Positions 34,238-44,366 of a DNA stretch of 64,000 nucleotides are shown here, piece by piece. The position numbers and the translations under genes were made by a program. The stretch spans positions 3,187-67,186 of the forward strand of contig JASLNR010000048.1 of assembly GCA_030745885.1 (NCBI GenBank), in the 5' to 3' direction. Position 1 is the first letter of the stretch; each line of letters opens with the position of its first letter. Origin of the DNA: Candidatus Thalassarchaeaceae archaeon. Lineage in GTDB: Archaea; Thermoplasmatota; Poseidoniia; Poseidoniales; Thalassarchaeaceae. A model generated the notes under the pieces. It made no database searches and was not told where the DNA came from. It saw nothing but the letters and a program-made list of their open reading frames with translations.

Positions 34238-35980
34238 ATGGTCACCGAGCAGGAATCGGAAGGCGAATCCAAGAAAGAAGAGATCAAGATCCAGCCGGGA
34301 GACCTCGGCGGCCTCATGGCCGAGTACCCGCACATCCGCCAATGGGTCGAGGACTTCGAGGCCAAGCACGGCTCCAAGCCTATCTACTACGGCCCCCTAG
34401 ACAGGGACGCCAGAGCCGTCTCCCCACGCAACCTGATTTACGCGACCAGACCCCCTTGCTTCGCTCACGTATACTCGCCCCCAGAGGGTGAGGTGGGCGC
34501 TGGTAACACCTTCTGGTACGGCTTGGAGCCGACCATTACCGAGGAAGAGGAGGAGATCAGGGACGTCATCGTCGAGCGCCTCCTTAGGGATGCACCACAG
34601 AAGGAGAGGTTCGACAACGACGCGGAGTTCATCGCAATGATCCACGAGATGATGGACGAGATGACCACCACCTTTACCTCCCTGCTCTCCAATCCGGTCA
34701 TCAATCAGACTCGTGAGCTGCTCGGCTTTGGCGAGGCACCCATCAAGGTCTCCGAGGAGCAGCTCGATCGGCTGAAGTACGTGGTCGTCAGGGACCTCGT
34801 GAACAACGGCCCATTGGAAACGCTGCTCGCAGACGAGATGCTGGAGGACATTCATTCGATTGGGCTCTCGAGAATCAACATGGACCACAAGGTATTCCCG
34901 ATGCTCACCTCAAACATCGCCTTCAAGGACCAGGAGATCCTGACGAAGTACCTCAGATCGATGTCCGAGCGCATCGGCAGACCTGTCTCCGACAGCAAGC
35001 CTATCGTGGACGGGGCCCTGCTCGATGGCTCCAGGATCAATATCATCTACAGCGACGACGTCTCAATCCAAGGCTCGTCCTTCACGATCAGGAAGTTCGC
35101 CGAGGAGACGATATCGATCATCCAGCTCATCCAGTGGAAGACACTCTCCTCGCAGATGGCCGCCTACATCTGGCTCGGCCTAGAGAGCGGAATGTCCATG
35201 CTGGTATCCGGGGAGACGGCCTCGGGAAAGACAACCACCCTGAATGCGGTCCTCCCCTTCGTCGATCACAACGTGAAGATCTACACCGCAGAGGACACCC
35301 CCGAGGTCAAGGTCTCCCACACCATCTGGCAGAGGCTCATCACTCGCGACTCCAAGAACGAGGATTCTAGGGTCGAGATGTTCGATTTGCTCAAGGCTGC
35401 ACTGAGGTCACGTCCACGCTACATCATCATCGGCGAGATCAGGGGTGTCGAGGGAGCAATCGCCTTCCAAGCCATGCAGACCGGCCACCCCGTGGTCGGG
35501 ACCTTCCACGCTTCCAACATCGTCAAACTGATCCAGAGGTTCACTGGCGACCCGATCAACGTCCCCGCCCGCTTCTTCGACAACCTGAACTTCGCCATTT
35601 TCCAAGAGGTCGTCGAGGCACCCGGTGGCGGAATCGCCAGGCGCATCACCGGGGTCAGCGAGGTGATAGGCTTCGACAAGACCGCTGACGGGATCCTTAC
35701 GAGGAACATGTTCGAGTGGGACCCAGTAAACGACGAAGTGTACTTCCGCGGTATGTTCCAGTCTGACATGCTCGAGAACAAGATCGCACCTAGGATGGGC
35801 TTCCGCAGCAAGAGGGACATCTACGACGAGCTGGCACGCCGGACCGAAGCCCTCCAGAGGATGGTGGACAGGAACCTAACACACTTCGACGATGTCTTCG
35901 ACCTTCTCGACGTCTACTACAAGGAGGGGTGGGACAGGTACTCATCGGCCGTGGACACCTGGACGGGGATCAACCACTAG
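34238..35980 (+). CDS. arlI: ArlI, archaellum motor/assembly ATPase
   Basis: ArlI is the hexameric secretion-type ATPase that assembles and turns the archaellum. The 580-residue product has the N-terminal domain with GPLDRDARAV and RPPCFAHVYSPPEGE, the segment VVRDLVNNGPLETLLADEMLEDIHS, Walker A VSGETASGKTTT (about 322-333), the Asp box, Walker B IIGEIRG (about 394-400), and the His box GHPVVGTFHAS. All the expected GspE-family motifs are present. Confidence 0.95.
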   Translation: MVTEQESEGESKKEEIKIQPGDLGGLMAEYPHIRQWVEDFEAKHGSKPIYYGPLDRDARAVSPRNLIYATRPPCFAHVYSPPEGEVGAGNTFWYGLEPTITEEEEEIRDVIVERLLRDAPQKERFDNDAEFIAMIHEMMDEMTTTFTSLLSNPVINQTRELLGFGEAPIKVSEEQLDRLKYVVVRDLVNNGPLETLLADEMLEDIHSIGLSRINMDHKVFPMLTSNIAFKDQEILTKYLRSMSERIGRPVSDSKPIVDGALLDGSRINIIYSDDVSIQGSSFTIRKFAEETISIIQLIQWKTLSSQMAAYIWLGLESGMSMLVSGETASGKTTTLNAVLPFVDHNVKIYTAEDTPEVKVSHTIWQRLITRDSKNEDSRVEMFDLLKAALRSRPRYIIIGEIRGVEGAIAFQAMQTGHPVVGTFHASNIVKLIQRFTGDPINVPARFFDNLNFAIFQEVVEAPGGGIARRITGVSEVIGFDKTADGILTRNMFEWDPVNDEVYFRGMFQSDMLENKIAPRMGFRSKRDIYDELARRTEALQRMVDRNLTHFDDVFDLLDVYYKEGWDRYSSAVDTWTGINH

Positions 35981-35996
35981 GTGAGGGGGTGCCGTT

Positions 35997-37796
35997 ATGG
36001 AGGACAAGGCAAGCACATGGGAGATTGCCCTACTTCGCCTCGGGATGCCTTTCAGCAGGTACCTCCTGTTCTTCTCCCTGCCCGCAACCTTGGCGGGCCT
36101 AGCTGCCGGGATGGCCGTATGGTACTCCGTCAGCGATATCATGACGGGTCTCGCGGCGGTTTTACTCGTACTCGCATTCCCCATTATGGGGTTAACTGCC
36201 ACCCTAGTATACCCGGTCACGCAGGTCTCGGCCGAGGCAATACAGATAGAGCAGGACATGCACATGTTCATGACTAGGATGGGCATTCTCTCCACGGGCG
36301 AGTCCGCTGAGAAGGGAATGTTCGACGTCCTGAAGGAAATGGGAGATTACGGGGCCCTCGCCCACGAGATTCAAGCCATAGAGACGCTCGTGACCAAGTG
36401 GCACACCAACCTGCCCGAGGCGGCAAGGATCGTGGGGCGCCAGAGCCCATCGGCGATCTGGAGCGACTTCCTCGACAGGATGGCCTTCTCCGTCGAGGTC
36501 GGCCAGCCGATAGGCGAGTTCTTCAAGAGCGAGAACGACACCTTCTCGCAGAACTTCAACACGATTTACGATGCCAGGATTGAGCAGCTGGACACGCTCA
36601 GGGAGACCTTCGTCTCACTGACCACCACCGGACTGCTCCTTCTAGTGGTAGCCGGGCTGCACCTAATCCTCTTTCAGGTCGGCGGTGAGACGGACAATAT
36701 CTTCGTGGTCATACTGCGAGCCCGTTGGGTACTGATGGCAGGAGCGCTGTTCGCCTTACTACAGATAGGGGCATGGTACCTGTTCACTCTGGTCATTCCC
36801 GACGAGGACCTGTTCGCCAAGCACGGCTTCAACACCGATCAGGCCATAGACATGCGCAGGGCGTGGATATTCGCCGGAATCCTAGGCGGCATCGAGCTTC
36901 TATTGCTGTTGGGGACGTTCATCTTCGTCGGAACCGCGTGGCTTTTCGGCAACTGGAACTACATCGGGCTGCTCGTCATCGCGGCATTGATGTCCCCCCT
37001 GATGGCCCCGGCCCTCCTCACTCTCCAGGAGGAGACCCGCGTAAGACGACGGGACGATGCCTTCCCCGAGTTCATCCGCGCTTTCGGTGGAACCGCACAG
37101 GCCAGGGCTCAGGAGCCAAGCGCCATGGTCAAGGCCCTAGCCGGCATCGACTTCGGGGCGTTGGACGACTCAATCGCCAATCTAGAGAAGCGCCTCTCGA
37201 TGCGAATCGACAGCGACTACTCCTGGGACTGGTTCGCCGCCGACAACAACTCCATGCTCGTCTCGAGGTTCACCAGGGTGTTTATCGAGGGCTCCTCCTC
37301 CACCGGCGAGGCCGGCCTCGTGGGCGACCTCGTTTCCCAGAGCACGACAAACCTCCTCGGCTTGAGGCAGAGACGTCAGATTTCCGCCCAAGTCATGCGC
37401 AGCGTCTCATACGGGCTGCTCATCGCCATGATCATCGCGATAAACATCACGACCTCGATCATATCCGGGCTGGGCGAGACGATCGCACAGGTCGCCCAAG
37501 GGCTCGTCGACAGCGGGGGTGAGGTGGGAACCGCAGCCGGAGGCGTCGACGTCGCTCTTCCGGTTCTGGCAGATACCGGAGGCGTCGAGCAGAACATCAT
37601 GATCTTCCAGTTCATGGGATCGGGACTCGTGATTATCACCATCATCGTCCTAGGTCTGATAACAGCTAGGATTCGAGGTGGTGGCACGACCCTAGTCCTA
37701 GGCCAGATGATCCAGATGATGTGGGTCGCGGGAATAGCCAACGGCTTCAGCGCGTGGTTGCTAGAGCAGTCCGTCGGCCTCTTCAGAACCGGATAA
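35997..37796 (+). CDS. arlJ: ArlJ, archaellum platform membrane protein
   Basis: ArlJ is the polytopic platform on which ArlI works. The 599-residue protein has two GspF-like cytoplasmic domains: the first around residues 85-190 (MHMFMTRMGILSTGE ... VKLFGDVLKE-like region) and the second around residues 350-465 (RDDAFPEFIRAFGGTAQARAQEPSAMVKAL). About eight to nine hydrophobic helices lie in clusters at 15-70, 205-330 and 465-590. It follows ArlI by 16 nt. Length is typical for the family. Confidence 0.92.
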   Translation: MEDKASTWEIALLRLGMPFSRYLLFFSLPATLAGLAAGMAVWYSVSDIMTGLAAVLLVLAFPIMGLTATLVYPVTQVSAEAIQIEQDMHMFMTRMGILSTGESAEKGMFDVLKEMGDYGALAHEIQAIETLVTKWHTNLPEAARIVGRQSPSAIWSDFLDRMAFSVEVGQPIGEFFKSENDTFSQNFNTIYDARIEQLDTLRETFVSLTTTGLLLLVVAGLHLILFQVGGETDNIFVVILRARWVLMAGALFALLQIGAWYLFTLVIPDEDLFAKHGFNTDQAIDMRRAWIFAGILGGIELLLLLGTFIFVGTAWLFGNWNYIGLLVIAALMSPLMAPALLTLQEETRVRRRDDAFPEFIRAFGGTAQARAQEPSAMVKALAGIDFGALDDSIANLEKRLSMRIDSDYSWDWFAADNNSMLVSRFTRVFIEGSSSTGEAGLVGDLVSQSTTNLLGLRQRRQISAQVMRSVSYGLLIAMIIAINITTSIISGLGETIAQVAQGLVDSGGEVGTAAGGVDVALPVLADTGGVEQNIMIFQFMGSGLVIITIIVLGLITARIRGGGTTLVLGQMIQMMWVAGIANGFSAWLLEQSVGLFRTG

Positions 37797-37839
37797 CGAT
37801 GACGGAAGCCTTGATGTCATAGCATCAGAGCCTCAGAGC

Positions 37840-38826
37840 GTGGATGGGACCTCGATGCTGGATTGGCTCAGGATCTCTGTTCTGGTCTGCTGCCTCGGAA
37901 TCGCTGCCCGCTCAGACTACGACTCTCTTGCTGTGAGAGACCGGCATTGGCTGGCCTGGTCCGGCCCGGTAACCATACTGCTAGTCTGTGAGATGGCCAT
38001 TCTCGAGACAGCGGCCTCTAACTTCTACATGGCCGCAGCTCTGCTTTCCATATCCTCGTTGGCGGTGTTCGATGCCCCCGATCCCAGGGAAATTCCCAAA
38101 TGGGACCAGAGACAAATCGCTCTAGCGGTGTTGTACCTCATCGGCATCGCGGGTCTATTCGGCGGCGCCCTGCAGCATGCGAACCCGGACTTCGTCTCGC
38201 TTGTCCTCGGCGATGAATCTCCCGAGACGATGCTCTGGTGGTCCATGCTAGGTGCCATTCTCACCGTTTTGACCTACCTCTCCGCGTGGCGCTTCGGGCT
38301 GATACAGGGTGGGGCCGATGCGAAGGCACTGATTCTGCTTACGATTCTCATGCCCTCCTGGTCCTTCCTGCCCGAGCCGATGCTCGCCCCCGAGGACACG
38401 CTGTTCAAGCTCCCACCCTCGATGGTCATGTTCCTTTGGGCGTCTGCTGTTTTCCTTCTAGCCCCGCCAATCCTCATCTTCCAAAACGCGATGAGAGGCA
38501 ACATTGAGTCGTGGGCCGATCTCAAGATGGCTTGGCACGCCACCAAGAGGCACGTCGAGGATATTGGAGAAAGGCCGGTATGGTTGCTGACCGAGGCGAT
38601 TCCGGATGATGATGAGTCTGGCTTGCGAATCGTCAACCGCTTCCTCCCTAGCTCCACCACCCCGACAGTGGAGGGGTTGGCAGATAGGCTGGAGGAACTC
38701 AAGTCCCACGGCGTTGAGAGCGCATGGATTGCCACGAAGCATCCGTTCATCGTCTACCTCTTCTTCGCAATCGCCCCCTTGCTGCTATTCGGGGATCCCA
38801 TGGGAATAATTGCAGGCATGGTCTAG
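37840..38826 (+). CDS. arlK: Archaellin/prepilin peptidase (FlaK/PibD-like)
   Basis: An A24-type aspartic prepilin peptidase, about 328 residues, removes the leader of archaellins before assembly. It has about seven hydrophobic segments. The two catalytic aspartates are expected in AARSDYDSL (near residue 25, one of the two Asp) and GGADAKAL (about residue 166), the GxGD motif in the archaeal form GGAD. A large polar segment (about 235-305) precedes the last helix. The start is uncertain: GTG 37840 or ATG 37855 (MLDWLR), neither with a clear Shine-Dalgarno. The archaellin leaders here lack the usual basic residues, which the enzyme must tolerate. Confidence 0.82.
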   Translation: MDGTSMLDWLRISVLVCCLGIAARSDYDSLAVRDRHWLAWSGPVTILLVCEMAILETAASNFYMAAALLSISSLAVFDAPDPREIPKWDQRQIALAVLYLIGIAGLFGGALQHANPDFVSLVLGDESPETMLWWSMLGAILTVLTYLSAWRFGLIQGGADAKALILLTILMPSWSFLPEPMLAPEDTLFKLPPSMVMFLWASAVFLLAPPILIFQNAMRGNIESWADLKMAWHATKRHVEDIGERPVWLLTEAIPDDDESGLRIVNRFLPSSTTPTVEGLADRLEELKSHGVESAWIATKHPFIVYLFFAIAPLLLFGDPMGIIAGMV

Positions 38827-41800
38827 TCAGATGAAATCCTCTAGCGTCATGACGGTGACGCGGTCGTTGGTGAACAGGGAGTCGACGCTCGATGTCATCC
38901 AGTTCACGCGATGCTTCGTGTAATCATCGACCCCATATTCATCCATGACTTCCTGAGTGACTTCGATGTACTTCCTAACCGCCCCCTCCGAGACTGTAAG
39001 AACCACATTTCCCCCGCACATCGAACTCTCATCGCCCCCCACTATTGAGAATCCACTATGCCCCTGCGAAGACTCCTTGATGCATTTGCCAGCGAGCGGC
39101 ATCCTCCGATACGACTCGCCGCACTTGACGCACCGCACCTTCTGCCTCGTGAAGGCCATCATGTTCCCTCTCAGGTCTGGTAGGAAGTGAGACTCAATGA
39201 CCTGCTTGGCTACCCCATCTACATTGACCGATCGCAGCAAACTTCCGAGCTCCAGCTGACTGGTGAGCTTGTCCTTCATCGAGACCAGCGTCTTGTAGGC
39301 CGAGTTCTTCGGACCCGCATCCAAGGGCCCGGAATCGTGCGTCCAGCCGTACCCGCGCAGGTCACCGATGGTCCCGAGCCTGTCCTCAACCAGATCAACC
39401 ATCTCTCTTACATCGCGCGAGTGAGGTTGCGATAGGGTCGCCTCGTAGAATTCCCTGGTGTAGATCCAAGAACAGTCGACGTTCAGGGCCTCCTTGTCGA
39501 TCTCGCTTGGGTTCAGTCTAGTGGTGAGGACCAGTGGTGCGTCCATTCTCCCCCCTCTGCCATCAGGAAGAATCTCCCTAGTGAAGTTCAACAAGCCATC
39601 TAGGAGCATCATGATGCTATCCTCGTCACCATCGCAGTTCCTCCTCTTCGCTGCGTGGAAGAGCGGATGCGCGTAGCCTGCCGATGCCCCAGTCCACCCA
39701 ATTATGCGGCAGGCGACTCCACCGGAGGTGTGCGGAGCGAGACCAATGGCAATGTGACCTACGATGTCCTGAGCGCTCTTCACACGGTAGAAGGCATCCA
39801 TACCATAGAACCTGACGAGCAGGTCGTCCACGAATGCGCAAGTTGAGATTAGATGCCCCGCGGCAGAAATAGAGGGAATGAAGTCCTGGGGCTGCAACTC
39901 TAACATCTGCTCGTTGGACTTTACCGCATTCCCGTGAATGTCATGCGTATACCCTAACTTAACCAATTCTTTCCACGGAGTGCCAATCTCGCAAGGACGG
40001 AAGTGAGTTACAGGGACATCGCTCATATCGTAACGAGAGGTTCCGTCTCGGAACACGGAGACGCCGTGCTTGGCGCGAAGAATCCCCTTCTCTATGGGTT
40101 CAGGCGTTTGATCCGTTGAAATCAGCCCCTTTACCGCCTTAATCTTCCCAGGAATCTGTTCGAGCCCCAAAGACCTTCTTTTGACTTCGAGAATCGCACT
40201 CAGGCTCACCGTGGTCCGCTCCCCTCTTCTTCGCGCATTCGGCCTCCTCGCCCTCCTAGGGCTCGTCCGCCCCCCGCATTCGATTGCCTGATCGGCGTCT
40301 GGTCGGATGTGGCAGATGAGATGCGGCGACTCGCGTCCGCATCTAGAGCAGATTCGCGGCCCCATCTCAACTCTAATCGGACCTCTGGACGAGGCTTGGG
40401 AGAGTAGGCGCTGAGGCCCCCCACTCTCTCCAATCGGGTAGATGCAGTGGACGAGTGGCTTCATCTCCCTGACTCCAGACTTCTCGGGCCGCCCCATGCG
40501 TGCGCCAATCCTGCAGGGAACAGCATCCTCCCAGCGGAGGCCGGACACCTTCCTGACCAGCATGAGGGAACGCTCTACCTCGTAGTCATCCAGCGTGCCT
40601 CTAGAGTGCCAGTCCTCAATGGTCCCCTCGCCCTTCATCTCTTCTCCGTGAACCCTTGTCAAAGCGGTACGGGTACTCCTGAGAATCTCGTCGATGTGAG
40701 GGGACGCATCGACCCTCTGACGTATTCTATCCTCCACAAGCTCCAGTCCCAGACCCTCCACAAGCCCTTCCCAATTGGTTGGGATTACGATGTCAGAGCC
40801 ATCGTGGCGATGCTCGACGCCGAGCGTCATGAGCGCGGATTTCACTACCCCGTGTTCCCGAACAGCCGTCCACCTAGGCCACTGCCCCAAGAGGGGGGAA
40901 TCAAGTCCCAGCCCGTCTTCACTCAGGTCGAACGGCCACCCCCCCACGACTCCCTTCAGCGTGAGCGAGCCGTCGGTGTTGGCGTCGATGCCCATTAGCG
41001 AGTCGATTAGCGCAGGCAGAAACTGGATTGGAAGGTCTGACCACCAGAGGTTCCAAGGAGGCGGAATTGCTGCTCCGAGCGATTCCGAGATCTCGCACGT
41101 CTGAACCCATGTCAACTCAGTATCTCTCAGGAAAGAGAACCAGTCCCTGTGACGCCAAACCCTCTCAACAGGATCCTCCCCTCCCCTCTTGATGGCGCCG
41201 TTGAATGGCAGTCCGGGAGGCAGTTTGCGCCTATCGACCCCAAGCAGGGCTGCGAAACCCTCGACCTTGTCGTGGTTGTCTAGTGCCTCGGCCACATCCG
41301 AGGCCCACCAGTCTTTCGAGTATGATGCTGGGACTAGGCCCTTGTTGTTTTCGAGGAACTCGCCGAAGCCGACCAGAATCTCTCCAGAATCCCATATCGA
41401 GGTCACCCTTCCCTCGCATTCTCTCAATTCCTCCATGGTATTGGTTCGAACGAAGGAACCGTCTTCGAGAAGCACGGTCGGCCCCTCGATGTCGATGCAT
41501 GGGGTGACTGCGCAGGCCTTGCCCGGCCCCTCAATCTTCATCTGAGTGCCGACTGATAGGAAGCCACCCATTGCTTCCATCGTGATGGGATTGAGTCCAG
41601 CTGCAGCTAGTCCGGTGGCCCGGCTCCTGCCATACCTCAGTCTGAATCCCCCTGGCTCGCTGGGTTCACCGAAAATCGGCCTGCCCGCAATCACGTCACC
41701 CATGTACCGATCCTGCTTCGCGATCACACGGCTCTTGGCCACCGCATCATCGGCTCCTGATAGCTTTCCCTTGTCGGCGAACTGCGAGATGAACTCCCAC

Positions 41801-42702
41801 CCAGGAACTTGGAGACGCTCGGTATGGGTCTGGATTTTCGGTGCCTTCAGGCACAGTCCCTCCCCGATAACCAGCATGACGCCGCCACGGACGCGAGTTC
41901 GATAGGAGCCATTCTCGTTGACAACGTTCCTGACTTCCTTGTATCCGGCGCACTCCATCCTCTCTGTCTCCTCCCCGTTGATCATCACCGGGCAGGCGTT
42001 GACGATGACCTCGGTCTCCTCCGGGGGCGGCTTGTACTGCAGGTTCATGCGATAGAGCCCGAACTCCTCCTTCACACGCTCGACTTCCGGCACTGTCGGG
42101 TAGTAGCGTCCGATGCCTAACTCGCGCCTCAGGATATCGCCGATCAAAACGCCGAGAGCCTGAGCCGTCCCCCCCGCTGCTCTGATTGGACCGCAGAAGT
42201 CTATTGAGAGAAACTCCGACCCATCTGCGTTGTTGAGGATTCTAACATCTCCGATTCCATCCAGCGGCGCGACTAGGACGGCCTCGGTCAGAACAGCGAG
42301 CCCCACTCTCAAGCCCGAGTCGATAGACCTCCGCTTGTCCCCAGTTCTAGAGAACATCTGACGGGTCACAGATAGCGAAATCGTGATTGCAGCCGTCTCC
42401 CGTTCGTGCGCATCTAGAAGCTCTCGGAGCAGGCTCTGGATACGCAGGGGCTCTTGATCGGGATCATTTGGATTTGGATACAGGTACGGGTCCTCAAGCA
42501 GCTTCTCTGTCCTGCTTGCCAGATCAGCAGCTCTGGGAATCTCCACTGTCTCCTTGAAGTCAAGCCCCTTTGCCTTGGCCTGAGACGCGACGACGTACGC
42601 TTCCTCTATCCTTCTCTCTAGCCAATTCTGGTAAGCTTCATGCTCGGTATTCAGGCGTTGGGTATCGATGACCGCTTCTACCGCCCCCTTTCCCATTGCC
42701 AC
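38827..42702 (-). CDS. polC: D-family DNA polymerase large subunit DP2
   Basis: DP2 is the catalytic subunit of the archaeal replicative DNA polymerase D. The 1,291-residue protein shows the family blocks YQNWLERRIEEAYVVASQAKAKG, ISIDFCGPIRAAGGTAQALGV, RYYPTVPEVERVKEEF, the first zinc site CSRCGRESPHLICHIR, the catalytic region RNCDGDED (N1022 to D1028) with neighbouring DGLLNFTREILPDGRGGRMDAPLVLT, and the C-terminal zinc modules VRCVKCGESYRRM...CIKESSQG...MCGGN. No intein interrupts the catalytic motif. The small subunit DP1 is not in the window. It ends next to the prepilin peptidase gene and is divergent from pyrE. Confidence 0.95.
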   Translation of the reverse strand: MAMGKGAVEAVIDTQRLNTEHEAYQNWLERRIEEAYVVASQAKAKGLDFKETVEIPRAADLASRTEKLLEDPYLYPNPNDPDQEPLRIQSLLRELLDAHERETAAITISLSVTRQMFSRTGDKRRSIDSGLRVGLAVLTEAVLVAPLDGIGDVRILNNADGSEFLSIDFCGPIRAAGGTAQALGVLIGDILRRELGIGRYYPTVPEVERVKEEFGLYRMNLQYKPPPEETEVIVNACPVMINGEETERMECAGYKEVRNVVNENGSYRTRVRGGVMLVIGEGLCLKAPKIQTHTERLQVPGWEFISQFADKGKLSGADDAVAKSRVIAKQDRYMGDVIAGRPIFGEPSEPGGFRLRYGRSRATGLAAAGLNPITMEAMGGFLSVGTQMKIEGPGKACAVTPCIDIEGPTVLLEDGSFVRTNTMEELRECEGRVTSIWDSGEILVGFGEFLENNKGLVPASYSKDWWASDVAEALDNHDKVEGFAALLGVDRRKLPPGLPFNGAIKRGGEDPVERVWRHRDWFSFLRDTELTWVQTCEISESLGAAIPPPWNLWWSDLPIQFLPALIDSLMGIDANTDGSLTLKGVVGGWPFDLSEDGLGLDSPLLGQWPRWTAVREHGVVKSALMTLGVEHRHDGSDIVIPTNWEGLVEGLGLELVEDRIRQRVDASPHIDEILRSTRTALTRVHGEEMKGEGTIEDWHSRGTLDDYEVERSLMLVRKVSGLRWEDAVPCRIGARMGRPEKSGVREMKPLVHCIYPIGESGGPQRLLSQASSRGPIRVEMGPRICSRCGRESPHLICHIRPDADQAIECGGRTSPRRARRPNARRRGERTTVSLSAILEVKRRSLGLEQIPGKIKAVKGLISTDQTPEPIEKGILRAKHGVSVFRDGTSRYDMSDVPVTHFRPCEIGTPWKELVKLGYTHDIHGNAVKSNEQMLELQPQDFIPSISAAGHLISTCAFVDDLLVRFYGMDAFYRVKSAQDIVGHIAIGLAPHTSGGVACRIIGWTGASAGYAHPLFHAAKRRNCDGDEDSIMMLLDGLLNFTREILPDGRGGRMDAPLVLTTRLNPSEIDKEALNVDCSWIYTREFYEATLSQPHSRDVREMVDLVEDRLGTIGDLRGYGWTHDSGPLDAGPKNSAYKTLVSMKDKLTSQLELGSLLRSVNVDGVAKQVIESHFLPDLRGNMMAFTRQKVRCVKCGESYRRMPLAGKCIKESSQGHSGFSIVGGDESSMCGGNVVLTVSEGAVRKYIEVTQEVMDEYGVDDYTKHRVNWMTSSVDSLFTNDRVTVMTLEDFI

Positions 42703-42829
42703 ACCCTCCGCTACGAGTATCCCACCGTCGAACTAGACCGTCCAAGAACATTGACCGCCATCCCGCTTCATTCTCCCTCGCACGAAGGCAACCTTCATCC
42801 GACTCCCGTCAGGCCAAGGCGAGGGAGAG

Positions 42830-43417
42830 ATGGCGTCAACCAACGTGGAGGAAGCAAGGAGGCGACTGGCCGGCAGGGTCCGCGACCTAGCCTACCTCCA
42901 CTCCGAGGACGAGCCTTTCACCCTAGCAAGCGGACGGCAGAGCAGCCACTTCTTCGACATGAAGCCAGTTATGATGGACCCCGAGTGCGCTCACTTGCTG
43001 GGCGTACTCATGCACTCCAAGATTGAGGAAATCGGACAAATCGATGCAGTGGGGGGCCTCGAACTAGGAGCGGTTCCCCTGACTGGCATCGCCATTGCCA
43101 AGGCAGGTAAGGGGTCGGAGCTGCGGGGATTCATAGTGCGCAAGCAGCCCAAGGGAAGGGGTGGCAGGAAGACCGGGAACCCACCGGGTATCGAGGGATC
43201 GAGCCTCAAAGATGGAGATAGGGTGGTGCTGTTGGAAGACGTGACTACCACAGGCGGGTCCGCGCTCATTGCCGCGCAGCGACTAATCGAGATGGGATGC
43301 GAGGTCGCTGCCTGCATCACCATCCTCGACCGTCAGGAAGGCGGAGCTGAAGCCTTCGAGGAGGCCGGCATAGCACTGACCCCACTGCTCGTGAAGTCGG
43401 ACGTTGCTGGTGGATGA
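42830..43417 (+). CDS. pyrE: Orotate phosphoribosyltransferase
   Basis: PyrE joins orotate and PRPP to give OMP in pyrimidine synthesis. The 195-residue protein has TLASGRQSSHFFDMKPVMMDP, GGLELGAVPLTG, RKQPKGRG(G)RK (flexible loop) and the PRPP site VVLLEDVTTTGGSAL. The loop around residues 105-120 (RKTGNPPGIEG) is slightly longer than usual. The gene overlaps the upstream start options of csaA. Confidence 0.93.
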   Translation: MASTNVEEARRRLAGRVRDLAYLHSEDEPFTLASGRQSSHFFDMKPVMMDPECAHLLGVLMHSKIEEIGQIDAVGGLELGAVPLTGIAIAKAGKGSELRGFIVRKQPKGRGGRKTGNPPGIEGSSLKDGDRVVLLEDVTTTGGSALIAAQRLIEMGCEVAACITILDRQEGGAEAFEEAGIALTPLLVKSDVAGG

Positions 43418-43418
43418 G

Positions 43419-43817
43419 ATGGGGCAGCACGAGATCGACTCCGAGACCGAGCCCTACCACCCATCGAAGATGGAGCGAAAGGAGTACATCGGGATTGGCG
43501 AGTTCTTCTCGGTCGACATGCGCACTGGAATCATCGACGAGGTTCAGGAGTTCCCCGAGATGCGCAAGCCGTCCTACAAGATCAGAGTGGACTTCGGCCC
43601 CGTGATCGGCAAGCTCTGGAGCTCGGCCCAGATTACCAACTACACCCGCGGGCAGCTCATCGGCAGAATGGTCGTAGGCGCCATCAACCTGGGAGACAAG
43701 ACGCTGCCGACGGGGTTCGTCTCGCAGTTCCTAGTGCTTGGGGCACTGGACCCCGACGGCACCGTGCGACTGCTCGAGCTGCCGGAGGCAACTCTTCCTG
43801 GTTCGGCAGTCGCCTGA
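43419..43817 (+). CDS. csaA: CsaA-like tRNA-binding domain protein
   Basis: CsaA is a small protein with the tRNA-binding (EMAP/Trbp111-like) fold, linked to protein export or RNA binding in bacteria. The 132-residue form has FFSVDMRTGIIDEVQEFPEMRKPSYKIRVDFGPVIG, SSAQITNYTRGQLIGRMVVGAINL and FVSQFLVLGAL; the key parts are MRTGII, EMRKPSY, SSAQIT and GAINL. The ATG at 43419 is the simplest start, beginning 1 nt after the pyrE stop; GTG 43410 or TTG 43404 are possible alternatives that overlap pyrE. Confidence 0.88.
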   Translation: MGQHEIDSETEPYHPSKMERKEYIGIGEFFSVDMRTGIIDEVQEFPEMRKPSYKIRVDFGPVIGKLWSSAQITNYTRGQLIGRMVVGAINLGDKTLPTGFVSQFLVLGALDPDGTVRLLELPEATLPGSAVA

Positions 43818-43869
43818 GCCTGCGGTGCCGAACCATACCCTATTGGACTGTTAGCCACGGTGAACTCAC

Positions 43870-44355
43870 ATGCCAACTGTAGTCAAGATGACAACCAGCG
43901 CCGGAGAGATACAGATTGCACTGTACACCGAGGACTGCCCTGAGACCACGGGGAACTTCCTCAAGCTCGTGGATGACGGGTTCTACGACGGCCTACACTT
44001 CCACCGCGTGATCAAGGACTTCATGATCCAAGGAGGATGCCCCCACTCAAGGGATCCCAACAATGGTAGAGCCGGTACCGGAGGCCCGGGATGGAAGATT
44101 CCGTGCGAGCCATCCGCCCTGAGCAAGCGCCACGACCGCCCCGGGCTGTTCTCGATGGCGAACTCGGGCCCGAACACCGGCGGCTCGCAGTTCTTCCTCA
44201 CCACCGTGCCCACACCCTGGCTCGACGGCAACCACGCGGTGTTCGGAGAGGTCATCGAGGGGATGGAGAACGTATACAGGATCGAGAATTGCGGGATCAA
44301 GCCCGGTGATCGCCCCTATGATCCCCAGCAAATCATCAGCATCGAGAGAGTATGA
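43870..44355 (+). CDS. Peptidyl-prolyl cis-trans isomerase (cyclophilin)
   Basis: A 161-residue cyclophilin, a protein-folding enzyme. The sequence runs TSAGEIQIALYTEDCPETTGNFLKLVDDGFYDGLHFHRVIKDFMIQGGCP; the key parts are CPETTGNF, HFHRVIKDFMIQGG with the catalytic Arg, FSMANSGPNTGGSQFFLTT and LDGNHAVFGEV. No signal peptide, so it is cytoplasmic. The size is close to small prokaryotic cyclophilins. It lies upstream of the fumarase gene across a 47-nt AT-rich promoter. Confidence 0.94.
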   Translation: MPTVVKMTTSAGEIQIALYTEDCPETTGNFLKLVDDGFYDGLHFHRVIKDFMIQGGCPHSRDPNNGRAGTGGPGWKIPCEPSALSKRHDRPGLFSMANSGPNTGGSQFFLTTVPTPWLDGNHAVFGEVIEGMENVYRIENCGIKPGDRPYDPQQIISIERV

Positions 44356-44366
44356 GGCTGAAACTG

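Noticed and set aside
39600..39680. Intein in the DP2 catalytic motif
   Set aside because: The sequence runs RNCDGDED without interruption and total length is normal for DP2 without an intein.
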